A stretch of DNA of 64,000 nucleotides from Euborellia annulipes (lineage: Eukaryota > Arthropoda > Insecta > Dermaptera > Anisolabididae), in the NCBI GenBank assembly GCA_023213315.1, contig JAKCPI010000488.1, forward strand, positions 23,941-87,940. Direction: 5' to 3'. Position numbers and translations under genes: made by a program. Of this stretch, positions 54,594-64,000 are shown piece by piece. Within the stretch, counting starts at the first letter, position 1, and each line of letters begins with the position of its first letter. The notes below the pieces were generated by a model. It had not been told where the DNA came from. It ran no database searches and saw only the letters and a list, made by a program, of their open reading frames with translations.

Positions 54594-55402
54594 TCTTTTG
54601 ATTCATTATTTCTTGAATGCTTAAAATGGCGTTAAATTTCTTTTTCAAAACGTACATAAATTTTTCCTTTTAAGATGCATAAGTAAAAAGTCCCACATTA
54701 TCCCACTCTATCGAAAGCATTTTTAGTTTGGCTATAGTGCATTTCAAAGAGAACTGTAAATATTTTCACCTTGAACTACCTTCTTTAAAAAATTTTCAAT
54801 AAAAACCAACAAAATTCATGGATTGATAAAATTGTTTTTTTAATAAACTTACTTTTTTGTTAAAAAAAATATCTAAATCATTCTTTCATAATAATTTAAT
54901 AAATTTCGCTATAGGTTTTGTCTATCAAGATGTTATTTAGAAGTAAATTGGTCCAGGAATATTATAAAAAGTTATCAAATATTCGATTAGACGATCAGTT
55001 TGCTTTGAACGACTTTCTTGAGCATTCTGATTCATATTGTGGAACTAATCTCTTCTGAATAACATCTTGATAAACAAAACCTATAGCAAAAAATTATAGT
55101 TACTATGAAACCATGATTTAGATATTTTTTTTAACAAAAAAAGTAAGTTTATTAAAAAAACCAATTTTATCAATCCATGAATTTTGTTGGTTTTTATTGA
55201 AAATTTTTTAAAGAAGGTAGTTCAAGGTGAAAATATTTACAGTTCTCTTTGAAATGCACTATAGCCAAACTAAAAAAGCTTTCGATAGAGTGGGATAATG
55301 TGGGACTTTTTACTTATGCATCTTAAAAGGGAAAATTTATGTACGTTTTGAAAAAGAAATTTAACGCCATTTTAAGCATTCAAGAAATAATGAATCAAAA
55401 GA
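54594..55402. mobile_element. foldback element, arms ~350 bp
   Basis: TCTTTTGATTCATTATTTCT at the left and its inverse at the right. Arms match across AAGTCCCACATTATCCCACT and AGTTTATT..AACAAAAAAGTAAG to AGGTTTTGTCTATCAAGATG. Spacer ~54950-55060. Confidence 0.85.
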
Positions 55403-55900
55403 CAGGACGGGATATCACAGCAACGTCCTCTCCTCGTAGAGTGTTTCCCTGGGGGCTATTGTGTTCAGATATCAATGATTCAATATATTCTATTTATTTC
55501 ACTTCAACCTTTTTCAATATATGGATTAATTGATCAAACGGTATCAAAGAGGTATAAATATAATTTTTTTTTTATTTCAATTTAGGCTATTGGATAAAAT
55601 CTCGGATTATCTATATTTTAACGTTATAGTATATTCATATAAAACCGTTTAATGTCAACAGGTAATTTTTACCTATAAAATATAAAATTCATTTGAACTA
55701 ATAGCCCGGAGAAAGATACCAAATAGAGTTTACAAATACCTTGTTAAAATCTCTTATAGTTAATGATACTTAGATCCTGAAGGGAAAAAGATGGTGGTGT
55801 TGTGGTTTTCCATAACCTCTCTGACTGTTGAATGATCATCGATTTTTTTCACTCCAGGATTTTATTCTTTGAAATTACTACCGAGATCACCGTTTCTATT
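55403..55900. other. no gene seen
   Basis: AT-rich with a moderately balanced stretch at 55410-55500. Nothing recognised. Confidence 0.4.
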
Positions 55901-56338
55901 TGCCCAAAGTGTTTTCGTACACGAAGAAACCTCATCGGAATCTGAGCGTAGCCATCTACCGGCACCTGTCTCTTCTGTAGGTACTACCATGGTCAATGTT
56001 ATGCCGAATTAAAATCAATTATCCCACCCAATGCAACATATACACGAAACACAAGAGTGGCATCGTCCCAGCATCCCTATGCTGTTCAGATCACGACCAA
56101 CAGAACTATCCAATCTTCCTTTGTCCCGTAATTGGAACAAGCTCCCTGCGTCTATCTTCCCCAAAACCTACAATCTTCAGAACTTTCAAGTCTAACCTCA
56201 ACAGGCATCTTCTCAGTTCCCGCAGTTGAGTTTCCCCTTTATGCTTCTCCTTTTGTTTTTATTTTCTTCCTGGCTGCATGTGACTATTGGTCATTATAGG
56301 TCTTCGGACCTTATGCACCCATTCCCAAAAAAAAAAAA
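55900..56338 (+). pseudogene. LINE 3' end relic with poly(A)
   Basis: Three alternating frames encode conserved LINE (CR1/L2-like) end motifs: YYHGQCYAEL, IIPPNATYTRNTR, SSQHPYAVQI, then LWNKLP-like and FPKTYNLQ and FKSNLNRHLLS. At least two frameshifts and an internal stop. Ends in a 14 nt poly(A) at 56328. Different lineage from the 27 kb LINE. Confidence 0.72.
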
Positions 56339-56339
56339 A

Positions 56340-56871
56340 ACCCATGGAGCTATATTATTTCCTATCTCTAGCCCATTTCCAACTAAAGAACTAATCCTTA
56401 TTTCTAGTTCCTTTTATGAAGTATCTCCTAGTTTGAGGAGGGACTCTCGCGTAGCATACTTCTTTCGAAGAAGGTATCACTGAGAAGGAAGCTGCTTTAC
56501 GCCCCTTCCACAACTCCCTTTTCTCGTAGAGTCGCTTGGTGACTATTGTGGTAGGATCTAATATTCCTATCCAGGGCGGCAAATGTCCACGATATGACTT
56601 CGAATTACAAATTACAGGCACATTTTTTGCCTATAGGAAACATTTCAGACCCCTCATATTATTTTTATGGTCGTGGTCACTTAAAACGTCTGCTAATTCG
56701 TATTTGCAGCCTAAATAAAAGCTCGTTAATTCGTCAAGAGGGGGAAAGAGAGGGACTAGTTGTTCTCGTTCATTCGTAATATTTTCTCTGAGTCCTTTCT
56801 ACAATTCACTCTTTTTTAATTTTGTACTCCCAATAATACGTACCAAATCGTCGGCCATACGAATTATCTAT
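56340..56871. other. moderately balanced, no gene recognised
   Basis: Frames on both strands stay open for 60-85 codons, without recognisable motifs or splice context. Confidence 0.35.
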
Positions 56872-57098
56872 ATATATATATATATATATATATTAATGAT
56901 AGCGGAGTGTCCATCTGTCTGTCCGCTCAAATAAAATTAATTTGACCTACTTCCCGTTGGAATTTTAAATCGAAATTTTGCAGTTTTATAAAGAACGTTA
57001 TGGAGAGACTGGAAAAATACTCAAGTCCCGAAATTCCTATAACTTTTGGAGTTATTAATTCTTAAAGTTACGATTTCTCCCATAGGAAATGTATAGAA
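56872..57098 (+). mobile_element. Helitron 5' fragment
   Basis: A|TCTATATATATATATATATA then GATAGCGGAGTGTCCATCTG and the body to ATAGGAAATGTATAGA. Confidence 0.7.
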
Positions 57099-57129
57099 TT
57101 GGGTATAGGAGACTTTGCAGCTAAGGAAT

Positions 57130-57425
57130 TAAATAAAAAGCATTGGTGCTGGGTAGGCAGCCAGAATTAGAAATAAAACACAAAATTTTATCTCATTCTG
57201 CTCGTCGACGTTTCGGGTGCTAATCGCCCCCTTCCTAGTAAGTAGCAAATGAAAAGAAGTTTTTAAGAACTTCTAATATTTATGTATATTTTATTTTTCT
57301 AAAATTAAAAATTGTAGACCAGGTCCTGAGGAAGGGGGCGATTGGCACCCGAAACTTCGACGAGCAGAATGAGATAAAAATTTGTGTTTTATTTCTAATC
57401 CTGGCTGCCTACTCAGCACCAATAC
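57130..57425. mobile_element. palindrome with one good ribozyme
   Basis: Arms GCTGGGTAGGCAGCCAG.. and its inverse at 57420. The right arm has a hammerhead-like motif. The left one (57198-57239) ends inside the core (CTAGGA). Confidence 0.8.
57323..57361 (+). ncRNA. hammerhead-like motif, stem III changed
   Basis: GTC-CTGAGGA-AGGGGGC..GCACCC-GAAA-CTTC-GAC. Core complete, stem II supported, stem III ACUU not palindromic. The left-arm relic retains ACGU. Confidence 0.58.
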
Positions 57426-57477
57426 TATACACAGTCTCCAACCAAAGAAAATATTATATAAAAAGGTTTTATTTAAT

Positions 57478-57520
57478 CATTAACGTTTCGGTCGCAAATC
57501 ACGACCTTCCTCAGGACGAT
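57478..57520 (-). ncRNA. hammerhead-like motif, stem I weak
   Basis: Reverse strand: CGTC-CTGAGGA-A-GGTCG(TGATTTG)CGACC-GAAA-CGTT-AATG. Core and stem II intact. Stem I poorly matched. Confidence 0.58.
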
Positions 57521-57673
57521 TAATTGTTAGAATACAAGGTTATCAGTAGAGCCCGTTGAATATAAGAAGCCCTAAGCGAGCAAGTCCCTCACTCTTAATA
57601 CATATAGCCCAAATATATATTATATAATTTACAATGATAATTGAATATAATACTGTTAACCATGTATTCTAAC

Positions 57674-57728
57674 AATTAATCGTCCTGAGGAAGGTCGTGG
57701 TTTGCGACCGAAACGTCGACGGCTAATT
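57674..57728 (+). ncRNA. hammerhead ribozyme motif
   Basis: AATTAATCGTC-CTGAGGA-A-GGTCG(TGGTTTG)CGACC-GAAA-CGTC-GACGGCTAATT. Stem I pairs 10 of 11 positions, stem II 5 of 5, stem III palindrome ACGU. Predicted cleavage is after C57717. Confidence 0.82.
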
Positions 57729-57760
57729 AATTAAAAGTTTTTTTATTACTACTACGCGGA

Positions 57761-58339
57761 GTCCGCCGAAGCCGGGCGTCACGGCTAGTCGTATATTATT
57801 AATTCTGTAGTTACCATAAATATCAATTTGTAATAATGAATGATTTTCTTTTTTTTTTTTTCATTAATAAAAAGCCATTAATGAAATTAATATAAACACA
57901 TAAATAGTATGTGTATAAAGGGGGGGATGTGTGTGTGTGTGTGTTCTATATATGTTATATTATTAAAGTCCAGAGGTCATAAAATTCGCAAAGAGAGTAT
58001 GGTTGTGGGGGTGGGGGGTGGGGGGAGGGTTGGTAATCAAGCAGGCGGTGGTTATTTGGTCGTCTTGGACCAAGAGTCCTTTCATTTGTCGAATTGAAAC
58101 GCTCATAAACGTTGGAGAGAGAGAGAGAGAGCCTCCATTTGCTCGTTATTAAAATGCCTTGATGCATTAACCCCCCCCCCCACCCCCCCTCCACTTCACT
58201 CTCATATTTCCCTCATAAATGAGATCTAATTTCCTTCCGCTAATAAATGGATGTGGACCCTGTGCCTGCCTGCTTGCCTATTACATACGTCATCATATTT
58301 TTTATTTACTTTATTTTAAATTCAATGTGGAAATACACG
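57761..58339. other. G-rich and GA-rich sequence
   Basis: 57764-57790 (GCGGAGTCCGCCGAAG.. CTAG) is a Helitron 3' scrap. 58001-58031 is G-rich, with several GGGG runs. (GA)n at ~58115 and C runs at ~58171. No gene. Confidence 0.5.
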
Positions 58340-58640
58340 TGTGTTCAAAATTAAGTATGAAAAAAATGAGCTACGAATTTGAAATTTTATATTTAAGTTA
58401 GATATTCTTCTTCCATCTAACATGAAGCTTTTGAACAAAATCGCCCAAAGAATACTAGTACTTTACTGATGTACTTTTTTCAGTTTTTTTTCAATTTTCT
58501 CAAAATTCGCTCCAACGATTTGGATTAAAATTCATAAATCAACAATTTTTTAAATTCTCTTTAAAAAGTATATCAATAAAATTTTTCGTGGAAATTGATT
58601 AAAGTATACTTTACTGATGTATTTATTTTCAAATTCATTT
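58340..58640 (-). mobile_element. old family A relic
   Basis: Reverse body blocks (AAGAATACTAGTACTTTAC, CAATTTTCTCAAAATTCGCT), diverged, no ends. Confidence 0.7.
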
Positions 58641-58794
58641 TTTTGGCTCTTTCTTCCATAGAGCCAATGTTAAATCCCCATATGGGGATATCCATGTTAA
58701 TTTCGATTCAAAAAGGCCCGACCCTTTGGGAACTTTTTATGCATTTAAAATTTTTTTTCGAATTCTTATGAAATTTTGTATTGTATTTGTACTA

Positions 58795-58960
58795 AGGGTG
58801 GATCCACAGCTGTACTTCTCGGGGGTATGGGATCAATCTAGTGTGACTAGTCGTATAGTTCACTAATTTTTTCTTAATTTCGATAATTTGAAGCTCGCTA
58901 TCTGTACTCGTTTGAGAATCTAAATGCAAAACAATTTTTTAAGTATTCACCTTAATTTTT
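58795..58960. mobile_element. old hAT/family A chimera
   Basis: AAGGGTGGATCCACAG, CTCGGGGG, then CTAGTGTGACTAGTCG: a decayed relative of 12333-12590 in inverse orientation. Confidence 0.6.
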
Positions 58961-58964
58961 CTAA

Positions 58965-59215
58965 TTCACTTACACTCACCACACATCACACACTTTCTTT
59001 TCGCAACTCAGGCCATATAAGTACTTTTTTCGAATCTCAGTGATTGGTAATTATCCCCTTTATGGGGTCCAGGCATTCTTATTTAAGCCATTTGATATCT
59101 ATTTGGCTTACACATATCCATCATCTAATTTAATAGCCTAGGGGTCAGAACCCGCGACTTTTGGTTTTTAAGTTTGAACCTCGCTATCAAACCTTACCAA
59201 TGCCCACCAAAAACT
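58965..59215 (-). mobile_element. old SINE1, reverse strand
   Basis: Diverged SINE1: CACTTACACTCACCACAC, TCGCAACTCAGGCCATATAA, AAGCCATTTGATATC, GTCAGAACCCGCGAC. Confidence 0.7.
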
Positions 59216-59439
59216 TTCAACGAAACAAAACATTCTAAATTAATTTTACCAGCCATACTTGGAACGTGTAATGCAATAAGTCTGGTGGAGCAATATTAAT
59301 CAATTTTTAACTAATTGGTCGTTAATTTTGGTAAAGAAAGTTCAACACTGTTCTGTAAAATGAAATTTTCTGATAACTGACATGATTCCCGCTGATTCTT
59401 ATGCAAAAATGTTCTTCGATTTACCCCATCAGCCAGTTT

Positions 59440-59705
59440 TCTAGGAAAAACCGCCCGTTCATCCCACTTTTCGTTAATTTTATGGACTTGGAATTAGATT
59501 TAGATGGATGATAGGTATATTTGAGTATTAAAATTTCTTTTGATGGTCTTGAGAGGTGATAATTTTAAAAACATGAACATTTGTAATCAAGAGGAAGATT
59601 TAGGGGAGAATTTATAATACTTCTTAAATTGTATTACAAAAATCATCAAAAATTATTGATATTTTTCTGTTTTTCTACATTTTCCAGCTGACAGCACCCT
59701 TCATT
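59440..59705. mobile_element. decayed single arm of 18.6 kb foldback
   Basis: TCGTTAATTTTATGG, TCTTGAGAGGTGATAATTTT, TTTTCTACATTTTCCAGCTG match the 18760-18980 arm at reduced identity. Confidence 0.6.
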
Positions 59706-59802
59706 GACGAACAATATATTACCTTGAATTGGATTAGTTTAAATTTTCTTAACCAAAAGGGTAAGGGTACAGGTTGCGGAGATCGTTTTCCTTATTACTT
59801 CC

Positions 59803-60608
59803 TTTTACTTTCTCTTACCTCTATATATATGTTAATATATATAGAGAGAGAAAGTATTGGATTCATGTCAAAAATTCGATGTCCAGATTTTGATGGATAT
59901 ACACGTTTTGAGGTTCTCTGAATTCAAAAAAGTGGTTTTCGCGACATGGTCTGTCTCTCTGGGTTCAATTTTAAGCATGAAGGAATTGAGCTAGGAGGTT
60001 GAAATTTTATATTTAAGTTAGACACCCACCTATAGCGGGAAAATAAGTTTTTGATCAAAATCGGCCAAAAAGTACATTCTTCCCAACTTAATCCTAACCC
60101 TGTGTTGTACCGCTCCGCACATATGTCGTCTCCAAACTCGAATAATGCGCCATTATCGCATTCAGCAAGTCCATATTGATAAATTGAAAGAATCAATAAG
60201 AAATTTTCGAAATATCTCTTTTACAAAAAGCATGGCCTTCAAATGATTCTTTCAAATACCGAGCTCTCCTGGAGGAGCATGGTCTTGGATGTCTTCATGA
60301 CATTCTCCATCTTACCAGGCTTGTCTAGGGAATTGTTGATGATCCCTACTATTCATTGTCCCTTCTAAACTTCCTCACCCCTTCAATGACCACTCGAAGC
60401 CGTGACCTATTCTATACATTTTGCCATTGAAATCTTCTGAAGACTACTTTACTCTTGTACTTCATAGGAAGGTTGCCATCGTAACAAAATATAAATATTT
60501 TCCCATATTAATAAATTTTACATCTTGAATTCTAAGATAACAGCGGAAACTAAATATATGTCGACACAAAAAATCTGGTGAGATAGTCACACCAGATTTT
60601 TTATCAAG
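59803..60608 (-). mobile_element. family A, split by foreign block
   Basis: Terminal half 59803-60075 and hairpin half 60418-60608, with a shortened hairpin. The 60076-60417 block is unrelated. Confidence 0.8.
60076..60417 (+). pseudogene. possible LINE 3' coding scrap
   Basis: Frames include YRALLEEHGLGCLHDI, HLTRLV, then LLNFLTPSMTTRSRDLFYT. The last resembles the RSRDLFY-type end seen in several LINE ORF2 proteins. Interrupted by a stop and not extended. Could instead be an old host exon. Confidence 0.35.
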
Positions 60609-61275
60609 TTTTTATTTTTCTGGATTCAATTTCCAGGATTCTGGGAATTCCACGAAAAGACATTCAGCAAAGTTAATTTTATTTAGATTTAATCGTTAAC
60701 ATTTTTCAACTCAATTTTAAATTCATGAAAATTCAAAAAACTTTTGATTTGGTTGGATTGATAAAAAAAAAAAAAGAGAAAAGAAAGAAAAATTCGCATA
60801 TAATCATTCAAAGTCGAGATAAAAAAAAAAAAAAGTGGGGGGGGTTGGTGTCTGATATTTGATAATCATGAATAATAGTAGTAAATCGAAAAATGATGAG
60901 AGAGAGAGAGAGAGGTTGGGGGGAGGGAAGGGGGGGGGGGGTTAAAAAAAAGAAAGAAAGAAAGAGAGATCAGATCAAAAAGAAAAAAGAAAAGAAAAGA
61001 TATCATAAAAATAAAAGAATGTGAAGAAAAATAGATAATATATAGAAAATGAAAAGAATGATAAATGAGAAATAAGATGTTAAAAAAATAAAGGGTAGAT
61101 ATATATATATATATTTAGGCAGAAAGCAGCAAGCTTATCGGCAATGAAAATTTATCGTCTCTCATTGAAGAATTGCGTGAATAGTAAAAAAAAATAAAGA
61201 ATCGAATTGTCAAATCACTGATTCATTTTTATAAATAAATAATCCTCTTGTTTCGTCTCGTAGTATGGTAATGGT
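60609..61275. other. purine-rich low-complexity sequence
   Basis: Long A, GA and G runs (60768-61080), including GGTTGGGGGGAGGGAAGGGG. No gene seen. Confidence 0.55.
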
Positions 61276-61862
61276 AAAAAAATCTGGTGTGACCGGTCGC
61301 ACAGCACACAACTTTCTCTTACTCTTTGGTAAGGGAAAGTTGTATACTGTGCATGTCACACCAGATTTTTTGTGTCGAGATATATTTAGTTGCTCTTAGC
61401 ACTTTAGTTCTGAACTTGACCACGCGATGGCGCTGAGCTACGAATGCTTCTACATCAGTAAAGTGTACATCAAACGATTTCCACGAAAAATTTCACTGAT
61501 ATACTTTTTAAAGAGCATCTAAAAAATAGTTAATTTATTAATTTTAAACAAAATCGTTGCAGCGATTTTTGAGGAAATCGCAAAAAAATGAAAAAGTACA
61601 TCAGTAAAGTACTATTAGTTTTTGTCCGATTTTGTTCAAAAGCTTATTTTCGCTCCTTGGGGGGGTGACTAACTTATATATAAAATTTAAACCTCGTAGC
61701 TTTTTTAGTTCCTGAGATATATTGTTCACAGACACACACAGATAGACCATGTATTGGATTCAGGGGACCTGAAAACGTGTATATCCATCAAAATCTCGAA
61801 TTTTTGAATTGAATCCAATACTTTCTATATATTTCATATATAGGGTAAGAGAAAGTAAAAAG
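61276..61862 (+). mobile_element. diverged family A
   Basis: Hairpin 61279-61371 with altered loop (ACTCTTTGGTAAGG), shortened and diverged body, terminus TAGGGTAAGAGAAAGTAAAA. An older or distinct subfamily. Confidence 0.8.
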
Positions 61863-61961
61863 TCGAAGCAGATAAATAACTCAATTTCTTATTTAATAAA
61901 CCCTTCTTATATTAAGAAGTTTGACCCCTAAGTATTCTTATTTTAAATTTCTCTCTTTCAG

Positions 61962-62115
61962 GGGGAACTATTTATGCCTCGTTGATTCGAGAAGAACGTT
62001 AACCGCACCTGCGGGAAGGAAACACCCCCCTAGGTACATGAAACGTTTTAACATTATGAAGAAATTTCTAGATACTGATGATGGAGTATGCAGAAAACAA
62101 ATGTGGGATGGCTAA
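61962..62115 (+). CDS. possible terminal exon
   Basis: A strong acceptor (TTTCTCTCTTTCAG, ending 61961) precedes a frame encoding GNYLCLVDSRRTLTAPAGRK, HPPRYMKRFNIMKKFLDT and VCRKQMWDG to TAA (62113-62115). AATAAA-like ATAAAATAAA follows at ~62127. The +1 frame goes on after the stop (MANPEKYKINLLK...), so a frameshift is possible. Not in a repeat and more GC-rich than the flanks. Family unknown. It may be only an open frame by chance. Confidence 0.3.
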
Positions 62116-62329
62116 TCCTGAAAAATATAAAATAAATTTATTAAAACCAACCTATTGGATCCCAAAGCGCCAACTAAGACAATAACTTGAAGTGGATTTT
62201 AAAGTATTTTATATATATCTGCAACACCCAAGGGAAATTTATGAATATACAAAATTTTCTAGATGATTCCATTGTGTGCTATTTATAAATACCAACAAAA
62301 AAAAAATAGAGAGAGAGTATCTCTACTTT

Positions 62330-62620
62330 AGTGGTGGGTTGTTAGGATAAAGAAAGGAATGCGAAATGCCATTTATCTCCGTACTTAAAGTAATGAGCCA
62401 CCCGCCCCCCCGATCCCCCGTTGGCGAGGTGAGATTTATGCGCGGCGAATTAACACGGGATTTCCTCCCTCGTCGTATTGACTCTCTTGGAATAAATCCC
62501 CTCCCCCTCCCCCGCAATCGACGCACACCTCCCTCTTTTTATTGTATATGTGTGTGTGTGATTCTCCCGTTAATCTGATCGCATTCCACTCTCTCTCTCT
62601 CTCTCTTTGTTACACACTCA
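62330..62620. other. GC-richer block, possible regulatory DNA
   Basis: CCCCCGTTGGCGAGGTGAG, ATGCGCGGCGAATTAACACG and a (CT)n at ~62591-62608 stand out from AT-rich surroundings and match no repeat in the window. Confidence 0.35.
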
Positions 62621-62932
62621 CTCATTCATCACCACACTAATCGAATGCCAAACGCAAAGCCACTTTTTGATATAAAAAAAAAATACCTTTCAAGAACTAA
62701 CAAATTCATTTTCAAAAACCATTTACATTCAATTGATTTTGTGATTGCTTTCTATTCTAGAATATTATTATTATAATATATAGAGAGAAGAGATACTTCA
62801 TTTTATCTCCAATCAAGATCATTTAATTTTTTTTTTTTTTTTTTTATACTAGCAACAAGCACTCGTTCTGCTTCGCTACCCTCGCCCTTGATGCTAGTCT
62901 CAAGATATTAAAAAAAAAAACTGGCAGTTACA

Positions 62933-63340
62933 TTTATTTATATATATAATTCGCTAATGTCCATCTGTCTGTCACGCTCTATTTAGGCAACTTCCCGTTG
63001 GAATTTTGAAATGAAATTTTATATGCATAAATAGGGCCTTCTCGGGATTACAGGAAAATTATTTTCATCCCGAAATTCCTATAACTTTTTGAGTTATTAA
63101 TTCTTAAAGTTACGATTTCTCCTATAGGAAATGTTTAGAGAAATATTTATATATTCTTTTCAATTGTGTATTCCATGAATGTAAACAAATGCTCAAGCAG
63201 GCACTGAATTGGAATAGTAGTAATAATAATTTTTCTTGCCTCAGGCTTGGAAGTAGTTGGTAGCGTGCCTGCTTTTTCTATTCCGAACGTCGGGAGTCCG
63301 ATGATTTTATTTAAAAATAAAAACAATTTATTTAAAAAAT
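62933..63340 (+). mobile_element. Helitron H fragment plus SINE1 scrap
   Basis: Helitron 5' part from TATATATATAATTCGCTAAT to GCAGGCACTGAATTGG. Then a truncated SINE1 (AGTAGTTGGTAGCGTGCCTG ... GATGATTTTATTTAA) from ~63243 to 63315. Confidence 0.72.
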
Positions 63341-63590
63341 AAATCAATCTTTTGCTGAATGATTGAGTGGTCTCCTCCAGCCTCAGGATAATCTCAAAGA
63401 CTTTGTAATGCTCCACCTTCGACAGGTGGATTAAAATTAGGCCAAAAAGTACATCCCCTCTATAAGATTCAAAACGTCAAATAGAGCTTGAAAGAGAGGC
63501 GGACATTCCGCAATTATAAGTACTGTATATATTAAACAATATTTAGTTTTTGTATAATAATAACGATGTTGTTTTGATTGTATTTTTTAG

Positions 63591-63690
63591 GGAATTGAAG
63601 GAATATCCGAGGACTGACAAAGAAGAAAAGGGATTGGATCCCACCACTGGGCGTTTGTGTGTACTAAGTCCATTAGAAAGGGATTTGTAA
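63591..63690 (+). CDS. possible terminal exon of a host gene
   Basis: Acceptor TGATTGTATTTTTTAG (ends 63590), then after one base a 32-codon frame: ELKEYPRTDKEEKGLDPTTG, RLCVLSPLERDL, TAA at 63688-63690. Balanced codon use and charged composition contrast with the flanks. No repeat overlaps. No upstream exon in matching phase could be assigned with confidence, and the family is unknown. Confidence 0.35.
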
Positions 63691-64000
63691 TTGCTACTAG
63701 CAAAGTGACCAACAACAAGGCGGGCAAATTGTCAATTAATTAAAGGAACGTAAAAGGGTTGTTTGCTTATATATATATATAAAAACACATGAATTCACTC
63801 TCAATATTGGCAAATTCTAGATGTGTGTGTTCTAGAATTAATTAGTCTCTAGTCTATGAGAGAACTTAGATTTAATTTAAATTTGATTCTTAATTGAGAA
63901 TTTGTTCTAAATATGGGCATATTGGTGGAAGGGTGGGGGTGGGTTGAAATCAAATGTCTAAAATGCGGACAAGTTGTGATTTTTCTGTGGTTCTTATAGT
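63691..64000. other. possible 3' flank, no feature
   Basis: AT-rich end of the window. No clear polyadenylation signal or repeat. Confidence 0.4.

Larger units (their letters stand above)
57445..57760. mobile_element. palindrome with two ribozymes
   Basis: AAAAGGTTTTATTTAATCAT.. and inverse near 57745. Both arms contain hammerhead-like motifs and AATTAATCGTCCTGAGGAAG. Spacer ~57540-57660. Confidence 0.82.

Noticed and set aside
62323..62526. Arg-rich reverse frame
   Set aside because: Both strands are open in the GC-richer block and neither shows a known domain or splice context.

Overview
The window looks like one stretch of a repeat-choked, AT-rich invertebrate nuclear genome. Arthropod is my best guess, from GAGA/CT tracts beside a TATA box, tRNA-derived SINEs, and abundant hAT, pogo, mariner, Helitron and Penelope-like sequence. 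I cannot name the species. There are no bacterial-style operons, rRNA genes, true tRNA genes or CRISPR arrays. Most of the sequence is transposons inserted into one another. Names used below: 'family A' is a ~0.7 kb element with a strong ~80 nt terminal hairpin; 'SINE1' and 'SINE2' are two tRNA-derived SINEs; 'Helitron H' is a Helitron family with TC...CTAG ends; 'HHR' is a hammerhead ribozyme motif.

Layout. 0-6 kb: SINE2, two family A copies (one between ~271 bp direct repeats), then a Helitron stuffed with a SINE1, a hAT-like MITE and further nested elements. 6-9 kb: a broken mariner and a poly(A)-ended fragment. 9-13 kb: family A copies, a palindrome with two head-to-head HHRs, SINE1 copies, a Harbinger-like MITE and a hAT MITE. 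13-17 kb: Helitron, a pogo-like element keeping a PHD-finger end of its transposase, and a long HHR palindrome split by family A. 18-26 kb: foldback elements, Helitrons, HHR palindromes, a LINE relic. 26-29 kb: a 5'-truncated LINE between ~780 bp direct repeats. 29-38 kb: the best host-gene candidates (a 19-codon ORF behind a TATA/CT promoter, and two small membrane-protein ORFs each just after a splice-acceptor-like site). 38-47 kb: TA-flanked DNA transposons, a Harbinger/hAT/SINE nest, HHR palindrome. 47.5-49.9 kb: a three-level nest with exact 8 bp target duplications. 50-60 kb: family A, Helitron and LINE relics, a foldback, two HHR palindromes. 61-64 kb: family A and two possible terminal exons.

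The most interesting hidden system is a set of at least eight HHR-like sequences (roughly 10.1, 15.8/16.8, 21.3/22.0/23.6, 25.5, 42.5/42.7, 44.9 and 57.3/57.7 kb). They share CUGANGA and GAAA cores, while stem I and stem II differ in sequence between families yet still pair. Stem III is a loopless self-complementary ACGU, AUAU or AUACGUAU, as expected for ribozymes acting as dimers. They usually sit as inverted pairs forming palindromes, often ending in a shared GGCAGCCAG motif. This fits Penelope-like element or retrozyme ribozymes, but no reverse transcriptase of that class is visible here.
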